A stretch of DNA of 64,000 nt, from contig WJXW01000013.1 of assembly GCA_015832175.1 (NCBI GenBank), forward strand, positions 620,001-684,000, given 5' to 3'. Shown here piece by piece: positions 11,047-22,658 of the stretch (positions are counted from its first letter, which is position 1; each line of letters starts with the position of its first letter). Source of the stretch: Paraphaeosphaeria minitans (lineage: Eukaryota; Ascomycota; Dothideomycetes; Pleosporales; Didymosphaeriaceae). The position numbers and the translations under genes were made by a program. A model generated the notes under the pieces. The model did not search any database. It saw nothing but the letters and a program-made list of their open reading frames with translations, and was not told where the DNA came from.

Positions 11047-13115
11047 ATGGCTTACTCAGGCAACCCTTGGGCTGGTAACGTCCTGCCACTTGAAGACCCC
11101 CCATATTACCCTCTTCTGAAGTACTCGCGAAAGGATCGACGGGTCTTATCAAACTCCGACGACGAGATAATACAAGAGCAGGATACAAGGTGCACTGCGA
11201 TCAGGCGGGGTTGGCCCACACTACCGCCCTTACCCGTCAACACTTTCATCGAGAACATCTCCCAGCGTGTCAAGAATGCTGGTCAGCATCTCGCAAAAGT
11301 CAATACAATTCTGAAAGTCCAAAACATCGAAGCCCACAATGTATGCTTTGCGTACCGCCTGCCAATGGACGAAGAGCCGAACGATATCAACGTGCAAGAC
11401 GTTGAATACCTGACGTTACTTGTGACTCTGGACATGAAGGAATACGGCGAACGACTAGGCCATTCTATCATCCGGATTCGTGCAGAATTCAAGAAGTCAC
11501 CAGATACGTGCGATTATATGATCGAATTCTTCGACTTTCGCGCGGGACCTGCGGGTCCAACATCGATGCCGATCACCACGACTCAGCGCAACATTATAAA
11601 TGCTTGGGAAAAGACCGCAGATATCATTATTTCCAATCATTTGAATGGAAAGCGATGGCTATCTCTGGAGTGCGTTATGAGGGGTTTGGGTGAGGACGAA
11701 AATACTTTCATGCCCACATTCGTCATCACAGTGCCAAACGCCAAAGACGACGACTGGTGGAATAACGTCTTGCCAACGATACGAGAAGATCTTACTAGTC
11801 AAAACTACCTCAAAAAATTCAGGGTCCTATTCGGAGTGGACCTCCTTCAGGGCACCACGCTCCTTTGCGTCCCTACTCGAGAGCGAAGGCCAAAAACCTT
11901 TCGGGTTCTCGGCGCAGCGGCCCACCCGAACACTCACGCTTACGGTGAACAACTTCCGATGGGAGTCTCCATCGGCTTGAACAAAGAAGATCCGAAGCTC
12001 GACCCATCCTCTGGCACGATGGGCGGCATAATACAACTTAAGGGTCCGCAAAACACACAAAAGCTCGGCATGACCAATTGGCACGTAGTGGATGATAAAT
12101 ATCTGGTTGCAGGTAGGTCCACTACTTTGTTCGAGAATTTCGAAAATGAGCTGACACTTATGAAGCCGCGAAAAGCTCGACGACCGGGTCATTCCTAAAG
12201 CGCGCCGGAGCACCAGATGTGAAGTTAGTCAGCCCTTCCAACATGGACCACACAAATAATGTGGATACCACCAAAAACGCGTTACAAAGATGGCAAGGGC
12301 TCATTGGAACACAAAATAATGCAGCCATGAGGGTGGCCGAGACCGAGAAGAGGCTCAAAGACATCTCAAGTACTGCGCGTATGATGGGATCTGTAGTGGC
12401 TGGCTCCGGTCTACGGGACGTGGAGGCACACCGATATCGAGACCAGAATGCCAATGAGAACGCTAAGAAGATAATCTGGACCCTCGATTGGGCAGTCTTC
12501 ACGATGGGCAAGCGTAAAGCCAACAACAGCGTACTGATCGCGGAGAACGATTTTCCCGCATCTCTATCTGATAAAGGACATAGCACGCGGCTCCTTAACG
12601 GCCTGCTCGCAGACACATGGGCTCAATTCCGCCTATCTTACGATCACGATGACGGCGAGCACCCATTGATGGTTGCCAAATGTGGCCGCACTTCCGGATG
12701 GACCTTCGGCAAAGTGAACGCAACTATTGCAAAAATCAACCCCAGGGAGGACGAAGAGATCTCCAAAAAGTACAAGTACACAAATGAGACATTTGGCGAG
12801 GTGTGGGCTGTTGGATCGCGATCCCCGGATCAGCATTTTCTCTTTCTCAGAAAAGGAGATTCTGGCTCAATATGCATATTCGACCCAGTTGATCCTTGCG
12901 ATACCCAGGTCGGTGCTTGGTTGGGTCTCCTGTTTGGGTACACAGCCCTCGGTCAAGGCATAATGTCACCCATGGACCTGGTCATCCAGGACATCGAGGA
13001 CGTCACCAAGTTCAAAGTCACGCTTCCGAGGAAGGGAGGTATGTCACATGTAACCTACTATGGCTCGGGAACTCTATGCTAATTTACATTAGAATTGATT
13101 CGGAATACTCAGTGA
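11047..13115 (+). CDS. Cytosolic trypsin-fold serine peptidase, novel architecture
   Basis: Join 11047..12112, 12166..13038, 13093..13115; 653 residues. Introns are 53 and 54 bases (GTAGGT...GAAG, GTATGT...TTAG); both splices keep frame and the last exon adds only seven residues. Start chosen at ACCATGG; an upstream in-frame ATG at 10837 lies in the repeat. Residues 1-~330 match no domain I recognise. The C-terminal half has a PA-clan triad: His346 in TNWHVVDD, Asp463 in TLDWAVF, Ser588 in RKGDSGS. The His-Asp interval holds an insertion of about 100 residues with a helical segment (AAMRVAETEKRLKDISS). No signal peptide or membrane helix, so it likely acts inside the cell. Substrate unknown. 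The triad makes peptidase activity likely; biological role is not known. Confidence 0.82.
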
Positions 13116-13941
13116 CCGTCTCCACTCAGATTGGTCCACCCCTGGAGGCAATGACTGCGTCGATCAACTCGATGCTGATCCACACTTTGAACAAAACGTC
13201 GGAAATCCCCTTCAAGCATGTTTGGAAGCAATCGTAATGCCGTGTCGCAAAAGTACGATCGAAAATTTGAGGTTTTCTCAGGATGGGAATGGAATCGGAG
13301 GAGACGAGAGCGTTCTTTGGGGTTAACTTTCAAGATTACTTCAGGAAGCTAATATAAGACTGAAGAAACAAAGGATGACTGGGACGGAGCAATGCGCAAG
13401 ATATGAGCAATAAACGCTAGGACTGATGGTGAAGGGCCCAAGATGGATTTTCTCTGGCATTCAGTTCAATTTCACAGTTAGAAAAATGCAGCGCATCTGC
13501 TTCGGGAATGATCATCTGCTCGTTGTGAAACCTACAGTGATAAGAATCTGCGATAACTCTCAGCTGACTGCAGGTTTCAATCCAATTGTGCGGCTGGATT
13601 TGGGGATTGGAACAAGTATCTTCCTGGTCAAGCACACTTCCAACGTTCTCCTAGATGTACGTGTGGGTTTCGAACAACGCATTAGAACTGATGACTAAAT
13701 GTCACTATCAACAGACATCCCTTGCCGTACCGTTCCGACCGCTAAAAGCTCCAGTAGCATACCCTAGAAAAGGGTACATGGTAAATTCCCGCTGGACATG
13801 CACCCCTTTTTTATATACCGCCAACCCAGCCCCTCAAAACAGACCGCCACCCATAAAACGCACTCCTGATCATAGATGCCAAGAAAAAAAAAAGATCAGT
13901 TCGCAACGCAGCCACCCAATCCCAGCAACCTCCCACCCATC
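13116..13941. other. Intergenic
   Basis: Holds the protease 3' UTR. Frames present on both strands are short and without recognisable similarity. A TTTTTTATATA stretch lies near 13806. Confidence 0.4.
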
Positions 13942-14242
13942 TCAACTCCCATCATACCGATCCACCAACGTCTCCCCAACAACCACCAACTTCAACATCC
14001 CCGGTTCCGAAATCGCCTCCTCGCTCTCGCCAATCTGCTCCCCAACCCCCGCCTCGCCGACCAGCGCGTAGAACTGCTGGAAATACAGCTCATCCCGGTA
14101 CGTACAGTCGGATGCTCTCGATGGGCTGGTGGGGGTGCGTCAGGTGCATGAGGAGTTGCATGTGTTTTTCCCAGGCGTTGCGGAAGGCGAGGGGGGTGAG
14201 GTGTGGTTTGCGGTGGACGAAGGTTATGCATCTGTATGGCAT
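13942..14242 (-). pseudogene. EthD-like small protein, frameshifted relic
   Basis: From the ATG at 14242 the frame reads MPYRCITFVHRKPHLTPLAF and a helical stretch (NAWEKHMQLLMHL), then meets a stop at about 14085. One base off, the next frame continues with YFQQFYALVGEAGVGEQIGE and ends with MLKLVVVGETLVDRYDGS and a stop at 13942. The two halves resemble the start and end of the EthD/dimeric alpha-beta barrel fold (small fungal proteins of about 100-120 residues), with the central strand shortened or lost. No intron of workable length joins them (GTACGT to the nearest CAG is about 30 bases). I read this as a decayed gene; a sequencing indel is the alternative. Confidence 0.5.
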
Positions 14243-15503
14243 GGTGACCTTTTTCTTTTCTTTTCTTTTCCCTTTGGCTTGTTTGGTGACGCTATTTCTC
14301 TTTCTCTCTATCTGTCCTTTTGCATTTCCTTCCTTCTTTCTCTCTTTTTCGTGGAGACGAAGAAGTAGGCAGGACCAAGAAAAGAATAATTTATGATTAA
14401 ATGGTCAGGAGAACAGCAGAGCATCCTCAGCCCCGAAAACTCGTCTCATCATGTTGTAGGATTCCTTGGGGTTGTATAAGTGTGGGGCACGATACGATCT
14501 CGAGGCCAAAGCCGTGCTAGTTCTGTGGGGAAAGTCGGTCCGATGGCGGCAACAAACCAATCGTTGTGTGTTGTGCTGGCCTTGGAGGGCTGTGCTAGAG
14601 AAATAGAGACGGTCAAGAATCCTTCATAACATTCCCACCTTCCCGGTGCTGCGACAGGGCTGCTATGGACGGGTGAATTGTTGATCCGGTTTGTGGGTGA
14701 GAGGGAGACGAACGTCGATTTTTGTTGAACATCTAGGATAGATTGTGCGGATTACTGTGATGGATCAACGGACTCGTAATCCGTGTAAATCTGTAATTTA
14801 CTGTAATCACTATCGCAGCTTTACCTTTCTTGGTGCCTGGCAAGAAATACCCTCTATAATAAACACAAAGGTACGAGCACAGCGTCAGCTACAAGTATAG
14901 GCTTTAGCATTGACAGTAACTCCGCTGCCAGCCATTACAATCACCATTTTCCGTAACGCATCAGCACATCCCCAATCTAAGACCAAATAATACAGCTTCA
15001 CACGAGTCCCAACTTCTGTCCTCACACAAGAGACTCGCCTTATTCAGTCCGCAGTGTTCGACTTGGTCGTACACACGGTCCCAAGAAGGGGAATCCGTCA
15101 TCAAGCCCATCTCTAAAGAGTCGACGATCCGCGAACATAAACAAACCGATTCCTCACACCAAGTGCTATTAACGCGACCAATCGGCCCTTACCTACAGTC
15201 TCGAGATCAATGGCAAGGATGCCGTCTATAGAGTCCTGGGTTGCATACAAACGACCAACGACCTTCCCGTTTTCAATCATCAAAACCGTCGCTTTGCGTC
15301 GCCCCGGGTAAGAGGATGGGTATGATACCTATGGGGTCTTCATCCCGTCTGCGACTAGGTACTAGGACTAACGATGCATTACCAAAAGAATCAAGGCCAA
15401 CCTACGTAGCGCGTCCCAAAGGCGGATTGAAAGCACACAGCGTCGTCATTCTCCAAGCGTGGCTCTTGGACGGGGGGATTTTCTTCGGGGGCATCTGCCT
15501 AGG

Positions 15504-15526
15504 TACCTACCTACGGTAGGTAGGTA
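15504..15526. repeat. Perfect inverted repeat of the GGTA motif
   Basis: TACCTACCTAC, one G, GTAGGTAGGTA. The same GGTA/TACC motif forms microsatellites near 32.6 and 32.9 kb, so it seems to be a common simple repeat in this genome. Confidence 0.7.
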
Positions 15527-15628
15527 AGCGTCGCGCAACCCTATCGACCTCGCTGCCCAAGCGAGCAAATCCGCTCCACGCACCCACGCACCCACTCACC
15601 CCCGACAGCCGCCAAACATGCCATTACC

Positions 15629-15739
15629 GAAGAAAAAGAAAAAGAAAAAGAAAAAGAAAAAGAAAAAGAAAAAGAAAAAGAAAAAGAAAAAGAAAAAGAA
15701 AAAGAAAAAGAAAAAGAAAAAGAAAAAGGGAAAGAAAAG
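15629..15739 (+). repeat. (AAAAAG)n microsatellite
   Basis: About 18 copies of a six-base A-rich unit, nearly pure. Confidence 0.95.
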
Positions 15740-15798
15740 TATATATATTCATGTATATTCATGTATACATATACCGCTCCACCCAGACCCAACGAATG

Positions 15799-15918
15799 TC
15801 CAGTTCAATGTCCAGTCCAATATCCAGTCCAATATCCAGTCCAAGGTCCAATCCAACATCCAGTCCAATATCCAGTCCAATATCCAGTCCAATATCCAGT
15901 CCAAGGTCCAGTCCAATA
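15799..15918 (+). repeat. 12-bp minisatellite, ten units
   Basis: Unit TCCAGTCCAATA with small variants (TTCAATG, CCAAGG, ATCCAACA), exactly 120 bases. Every third or fourth unit carries the CCAAGG variant, so a higher-order period of 60 bases is visible. Confidence 0.92.
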
Positions 15919-15972
15919 TCCGAACCCCTACCCATACCCATCCATCCGAACCCCTACCCATACCCATCCATC
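15918..15972 (+). repeat. 26-bp direct duplication
   Basis: CCGAACCCCTACCCATACCC and the following CATCCAT occur twice in a row, directly after the 12-bp minisatellite. Confidence 0.8.
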
Positions 15973-16225
15973 CATACATCCGCTCATGAAACCTCGCTGC
16001 TCCAACGCCTCCCATGCCAGTACAATGTCATCCAAAATGCCGCCCGTTCCAAATGTTCCAAATCGAAAGTCCCCCATGTTTCATGGAGGGGGAAGAGGCG
16101 AAGGGGGAAAAGGGGGTATCCGCAAACGAACAACAAGTACCAGTTGCAATCCTTACAAAACGAGGTCAACGCAGCATGTTCACAAAGGCCAGGATGAAAT
16201 GTATGATCCCAAAAAAACACGACGT

Positions 16226-16286
16226 GTATGTATGTGTGTGCGTGTGTGTGTGCGTGTGTGTGTGCGCGTGTGTGTGTGCGTGTGCC
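16226..16286 (+). repeat. GT-rich microsatellite
   Basis: Alternating GT with GC interruptions (GTGTGTGTGCG units), 40 bases downstream of the OGT-like stop on the opposite strand. Confidence 0.9.
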
Positions 16287-16324
16287 AGATAGCGATAAGA
16301 GGTGAATGCGCATGCTTTTCTTCT

Positions 16325-19300
16325 TCATGCCGCGGCAATGGGTTGCGGCGTCTTCTTCAGCCAGATGTCGCCGCCTTCGCCTCTTTCCCACTTCTGCCAT
16401 GCAATGTCGTAGGCTTCTTCTAGGTCTCGTACCCATCTCTTCGTGTCGAATAAGCCGCTGCTCCACCGAGATTCGTAGAGGGTGCGACGGAGCTGGTTCA
16501 GACGGCCTGTTGCGCGGCCGTCTTGGTACTTGCAGTCGAGGGCCAACCGCACGGCCTTATCTTCGTAATCATCATCATTCTCTGCGATGAGATCTTTCGC
16601 AGCTTGGACGCCTTCTTGGTTCTTCGGGAGGGCGCCTTTGAGAATCGAGGCTGCCATGCGCGAGCACATCTTGTAATCATATCTCGGTAGAGTGAGTAGT
16701 GGTGTGCCTGACCAGAGAACGTCGGCAGCTGTTGTGTGTGCATTGCACTCAGGTGTATCGAGGAACAGATCGCAAACACGGGCACGTGCGATGTGTTGAC
16801 TCTTCTGCGCGACATCTGTGAAAATTAGGCGGTTCGCAACTTCGGACCCTGCCCACGCTTGCGCCGTTTGCTTGAGGTTGGTCTCGCCGAGGTCCGGGAA
16901 GCGAAGCAGCCATAAGATTGCTTTGGGGACCTTCTTGAGGATACGAAGCCAGGTGCGGAATGTCGTGGGCTCGATCTAAAAGACGATTAGACAAATGCGC
17001 GAGGTGGAACCGTGTTCAACTGACCTTGTACAGTTGGTTGAAATTGCCGAGGATGATGGCATCGTCAGGAAGGGTAGGGAAGATGGTTTTTCGCATATTC
17101 CATCTTCTTTTTTGCTCATCCTTCCAACTGAGTTGCGCTTCCTGGGCGTCTGGAGCACTCTGCCGATGGTCACAGCAAAAGAAGGTATCGCGGCAATAAA
17201 TGATGTTCTCGGCATAGACCCAGTTCTCATCTTTGCCACCACTGTTTTCGTCGATAAGTGCGTCTTCCAAATCGATGTTTCTACGCCAGCTGCGGAGAGT
17301 GTTGGGTGGGACAGCTGTGTCGTCAGCAAGTAGGTAGTCACACCATTCAGCACCTAGCGTTCCTGCGAAGCCCATGAAGGACATCTGGATGGGTGCTGGA
17401 CGGGCAGCAAAGACTTCGTTTCTTGCACCTCGGGTATAGCCGTTCAAGTTGACTAGAATGTGTATGCCGTCCTTGATGATCTGGTTTACGAGACGTTCAG
17501 CAGGCCAACTGCTGGCATCGTAGAAGACTGGTGCTTCTCGCTCGATCTGCTGGCGATGCACTGTATTGTCGCTGGCCGTGGTAGCATAACAATACGCCTT
17601 GACTCGCGCCTTATTGTGGAGACCGAAGACTGACTGCATCAGATGGGCGAGAGGGTGATTATTGAAGTCCGACGAGACATAACCGACTTTCAGATAGGCG
17701 GCCGGCGGAGGCGGAGGGGCGTACACGGTCGGAGGAAGCCACGGCGCCCTGAGTGTCGAGCAGGAGATACGAAGCCCATTCCGCTGGGAGATCAGCCTGA
17801 TCTGCTTGGCCGACATCGGACAAGTGAAAGTATGGAAGGGGAGCACCGTTGGTGCAGCAGGTACAGTAAGTCCTGCCGGCAAGTGAGGTCGTCGGTAGCT
17901 TGCGATTGGTCGTTCCTTTCCAGTCCTGTACTTATCCTGGTACCATTGCCACGAAAGCCGCCGGATAACGCGCTCGACAAGACGGACAAGACGGGCTCCC
18001 TCCCACTTGCGGCCTCGCCATTTGACGAGTTCACCCCGAACGCGGTTTTGTTCCTCTTGTAGCTCTTGAGTCGAGTTATTCGTCAAGGTGAGCGACCGAA
18101 GGATGTCCTGGATGCAATGCTCGTCCATGATGCCGTGCCCCCAATCTTCGCCATCGGCCAGCTGTTTTTCCACGAGATTTACAACCTTGTGTATCCAACC
18201 ACCACTCCTTGCCCCTGAAGATCTGGCATCAAGTAGCATACCATTGTCGTCCACGTGCCAACGATCGCGAGAACCACGATCCTCAGCGATGCCACCCCTT
18301 CCATGCCACCCACAAACCGAGTTCAGGGCGTTCGCAAGGCCACATACCGCTTCCGCGAAGTCTGGGCTTGCCTTCACTGCTCTCCTGTAGTATACAATCG
18401 CGTCACTTATGCGGCCCTTGTCCTTGACAGCATTCGCGAGATTGGCAAGGGCAATGTCAAAGTTTTTGTCGCATGCTACTGCCAGTTCGTACATTTGGAT
18501 CGCCGCTTGTAACTGACCGATGTCCTTCAGAAGACTGCCGAGGTTGGTATACAGGTGAGCGTGTCGACTGTCGAGCATCAGACCATAGTGGTAGTACGCG
18601 AGCGCAAGAGCTATCCCGCTTCCTGGGACAAGGCCTTGGACTGTAGGTTTCTGCATGGTGTTTGAGACCGGGATGGGCTTCGAGGGAGCGGACTGCTGAA
18701 CACTGGCCAGGAGTATGCCTACGTTGTTTGCTGTTGATGGGCTTGGCTGCAAGGCAAGCGACAGGTAATACAAAGCGAGGATCTCTCTGACTCCGTAATT
18801 GCTTTGGAACGCAGTAGCTTTGGGTGAGTTGGTCGCCATGCCATCCTGGAAGATCTTGGCTAGAGATAGGAGAGAATTGCTTGTAGTTGAAATGGCAGCT
18901 TTGCGAGCCATGACCTCGTTAGGAACGTATTTGAGGCCTAACAGCTGCCCATTCGGCGGGAAACAGAGTTGCGCAGTCTTGAGTGCTGGTTCGGGATGAA
19001 GTAGGATCGGGTCGTTGGATGGAGGGGTCCGACGGCCACCAGGAGAACGTTCCGAACCATCGTAGCCCACAACAGACAGTATGTGCTGAATTAGACCGTC
19101 GATGCCTTGCATGTGTGAGCCTGCACCAATGAGAACGGCGTTCTCGAACGCCTTTGCCGCACCGGCGTTATCACCAAGAGCATATAACATATTCCCTTTC
19201 GCATGCACCAGAGCCAGGATACGGCCGTTGTCGCACCCAGCAATGGCGTAGCCACTGGAACCGAAACCCGGCTGATCTGCTCCAGCAGCATCCTCGTGGT

Positions 19301-21360
19301 CCGTGGGAAGCGAGCTGTTCTCGGTCTCGTACTCAAACACCAGCCGATCCGACTCTTCGGATAAGCGTGGCGATTCGGATGTTGATGTTGAACGTTCACT
19401 CTGTCCGTCTACGTTCTGGAAGACCTCTCCTTTCTTTACCAGCTTCAACGAAGACTCCACCTCTTCAATAATTTGCACGGCTTCCTTGTTCCTGTGCTCG
19501 TTGCACAACAACCCCAACAGATGTTCCACGGCCTCGAAATAACTAGGCCTTAGCTTTACGGCTCTTCGCCAATACCGCTCGGCTTCTTGATTCTGATGCA
19601 GGGCAAGGAGAGTGGCTGCTAGATTGGACGTCGCTTCGACATGGCTGCAGTTGTTAGCAAGTTCCTATGTGGCCTAGTCGCTGAACCCACTCTCTGTCTA
19701 ATTTTAGGATGTGCTTATACCACCCATGCGCTTTTTGATAGTCTCCAAGCGCGTAAGCAAGACATCCACCCAAAAGAATACCGTCTATCCAATTCCAGTT
19801 GCTTTCCTCACAGTGTTGTGTCATAGCATCCAGTGCGGAAGCCGCTGTCATGCTCGGGGGCACTTTGTTGCGCAGTTGATGAATCCCGGCAACAGAACCA
19901 GACATGCGTCGAAGAGGGCGTAACGGTTCCATACCGGCAATTTGTGGATGGACGGAATGAGGATTTGCGAACGGTTGTGTTTGTGACGAGTACCATGACT
20001 GTCTATTGATATTCGGATCGACCCCAGCGAGAGACCATGCAGACGAAGAGCGGCTTTGCGACGGTCTACGGAAGGCATCTCTATTAGTTTGTTGCTGCAG
20101 ATGGAAGTCGAAATTTGGCGTCTGCGAAGGCTCAGACGCGTGCACGTTGGTAGTATTGGTCGGCGCACTAGAGAAATTGGCCGCTGGCTGTTTCGGAGGT
20201 TGAGGATAGATATGGGGTCGTACGGGCTGTTGGTGGCCATTGGAGTGTTGCGAGCTAGTCTTGCGTGTCGACTGCAAGTATTTGAGCAAATCGACGTAGA
20301 CGGTATGTGCCCAAGCGAAGACTTTCTCTCGACTTTGCGCATTCGGTGATTGCGGGCCAAACTCAGCTGTGGTCGGTGTTGGAGACTGGTCTAGGAAAAG
20401 AGCACTGTGAGTGGAGGCGAGTGAGTAGTCGGTATGAGGGCGATGACTGGGAGGAACAGGCAAGGGCTGGTCTTGATAATCCAACGCGGCGTTGGGATGC
20501 GGTTGCTGGAAAGAAACGGGATAGTCGTTGGCCGATCTACCAAGGATCGGGTAGGGGGTTTGTAGCTGTTGGAGTTGATAAGGATGTGGTTGGATAGTAT
20601 GCATGTTGGGCAATGTGTTGTTGTATGCATGGGTCATATATGCGTTGTGTTGTGGGTGGGACCAATTAGGTGCAGGGTGATTATAGTACCGTGGATCTCG
20701 CATAGCAGCCGGACGATATGGGATGAAAGTCCCGTCATGCCAGTATGGGCCAAAGGGTCCTTGGTCGTTGGATACGGTCGGCCCCAGAGGGCTCTGCATC
20801 ATCTGCTCTGGACCGCCGCCAAAGGGGTCACCGAACATCTGAAACTGGGGATAGCTCTGCAGCGGAGGAATCTGATTTAGCATTGAATCAATCTGGGGCA
20901 GAGCCCGTCCGGAGCCTGATTGAAAGTACAAACTGGGGCTCCAGTCGGCGGCAGCATCGTGCTGTACGCCAGGGGATCGCCTGGGCAGGTCCTGGTTGAG
21001 GTTGTACATGGCCGACTCCACCGTGACCGGGAGTATGATGTGCTTTGTAGCATGCGGCTTCTCTGTCTGCTCCACCGATGTGCCATCGTAAGCTGCTGTG
21101 AGGATACCGTTTGGCGTCTTGCGGCGAAGCATGTGCTCTGGGGGTTTGACCGTGTTCCTTCCACCATCTGATGATTGCGAATGGTAGGAGCTGTGTCGCG
21201 ACAATGGGTGGGCGTACTGGTGGGGAAGCTGCGGAGCCCTATTTTGGTGTGCGAAAGCGGGAGCATTTCGAGGTGGTTGGCCATTTGGAGAAGCGAGCGG
21301 CTGCTGGAAGGGGCCCAGCGGCGAATGCAGCGGGGGAGGATAGGGTCGGACCATGGTCAT
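16325..21360 (-). CDS. OGT: O-GlcNAc transferase-like protein (TPR + GT41)
   Basis: Complement of join 16325..16975, 17025..19644, 19691..21360; 1646 residues. Introns of 49 and 46 bases (the latter with TGCTAAC) restore LKLDRDHVEATSNLAATL and NFNQLYKIEPTTFRTW. The family transfers GlcNAc (or fucose, SPY type) from a nucleotide sugar to Ser/Thr of nuclear and cytosolic proteins. Residues 1-~490 are Pro/Gln/His-rich and look disordered. TPR repeats run from about 500 to 960 (for example HLYTNLGSLLKDIGQLQAAI and FDIALANLANAVKDKGRISD). The GT41 catalytic half has VGYVSSDFNNHPLAHLMQ, MSFMGFAGTLGAEWCDYLLA, and the UDP-site segment PECNAHTTAADVLWSGTPLL. Start at 21360 is the first ATG of the frame; an extra upstream exon is possible. 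Donor specificity cannot be read from sequence. Confidence 0.92.
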
Positions 21361-21703
21361 GGTGGACGAGGCCGCTGCGGACGCTGGTAGAAGATTAGTG
21401 GTGGCCGTCTGTGGCAAAGGCGGCCAAAATAGGGTCTTTCTTTGCGCAAGTCGAAGGCGTCAATGATGGCTGTCGGATGCACCAAACAGCTACCGGTACC
21501 ACGGGACGGCTGTGGAGTCGGTCGTTGGTGGTGCGGCTCAATTGCTAGACGTTTTCACCAAGACCGGCTTGTGCCTATGCCTTTGCGACGTCGCCAGCCT
21601 CCCGCGCATGACATTTCTTGGGAATCGTGTTCAGGACTGCGGACGCGGGACGCTCCAGACTGGTAACCAGCCGAAGTCCGGGCGAGTGGGGAGAGCGGTG
21701 GGA

Positions 21704-21920
21704 GGATGGTCGTCTGCACGCTCCGCCGGCGGGACAGGCGTCTGTCTGGAGGGATGGTCTGCACGCTCCGCTGGCGGGACAGGCGTCTGTCTGGAGGAAT
21801 GGTCGTCCGCACGCTCTGCTGCGCGGGACAGGCGTGTGGCGGCGTGGATGGCGGGACGGGTTCAAGGCGCTGGAAGGATGGTCGCCTGCACGCTCTGCTT
21901 CAAGGCGTTTGGAGGCGTGG
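21704..21920 (+). repeat. Degenerate ~45-48 bp minisatellite
   Basis: Units begin GGATGGTCGTCTGCACGCTC and contain GGCGGGACAGGCGTCTGTCT; starts near 21704, 21752, 21797 and a diverged pair to about 21920. G-strand purine-rich, about 350 bases before the OGT-like start. Confidence 0.8.
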
Positions 21921-22140
21921 GTCGCGGGATGGGTTCACGGCGCCGGGAGGGTTAGGAGAGGGTCTCTGCAGGGCGGGCAGCGGTCAGCGATGAAACGAGA
22001 CGTCTGGGCGGGTGCTCGTCAGAGGAGATGCAAGGGCGGAGGCCAACGTGTTATTGCCTCTTGAGCGGGCGCCCGCTGGCGGAATGCTTCGCGGCCCGCG
22101 TGCAGGGCCGCTGGCGATGGAGAGGAAGTGGATGTTTGCA

Positions 22141-22170
22141 GCAACACGCACACGCACACTCACACACGCA

Positions 22171-22209
<39 letters not shown>

Positions 22210-22226
22210 ACTCACACACACTCTAC
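22141..22226 (+). repeat. Compound CA/CT microsatellite
   Basis: CACGCACACTCACACAC, then about 14 CT dinucleotides, then CACTCTCACTCACACACA. Confidence 0.92.
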
Positions 22227-22610
22227 ACGCGCTTACGGTATGCGCGTTGGCGTCTGCCTGGGTGCCGGGGCGTGTGCTGTGTCGGGTCGGGTTGGGCGAG
22301 ATGCTGTGCAGCGTGGCGGCGGGTTCGCAGCGTACGAGGACTGATGCGTTGTGCCAGCTGCCTCTGTCTCAAGCAGCAGCAAGGACGCACAGCGCAGGCG
22401 CAAATCAAGTCAGATCAAGGCAAGACCAGGCACAGGCACAGGCTCTGGCGCAGGCTCAGAGATTTGTGACTCGTAGGTAGCGGGACAGGGCGGATGACGG
22501 GGTAGGCTAGGTACATGTGCTTGCTGTCGGTGGGTTCGAGCTTTGGTGGCTTGCATAATGAGATGCTGGCCAACGACGCCGCCAACAGCCCGTAGAAGCG
22601 CGAACCGCGA

Positions 22611-22658
22611 ACCGCCTGCCGCCCCATCATGACCGCCTGCCGCCCCATCATGACCGCC
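22611..22658 (+). repeat. 21-bp tandem repeat
   Basis: ACCGCCTGCCGCCCCATCATG at 22611-22631 and 22632-22652, with a six-base partial third copy. Confidence 0.85.

Larger units (their letters stand above)
14243..16324. other. Repeat-rich intergenic region
   Basis: About 2 kb without a supported gene. The first 150 bases are a long pyrimidine tract (cttttctttt...). The rest holds the inverted repeat and simple repeats listed separately. It ends at the stop of the OGT-like gene. Confidence 0.5.

Noticed and set aside
15629..15972. Possible CRISPR-like array from regularly spaced repeats
   Set aside because: Units are contiguous without unique spacers; the genome is eukaryotic.
15618..15989. 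Frame with a 40-residue poly-Lys run
   Set aside because: Produced by the (AAAAAG)n microsatellite and the 12-bp minisatellite.
21512..22480. Several plus-strand frames over the minisatellites
   Set aside because: Repetitive reading of tandem repeats in all frames; no conserved domain.
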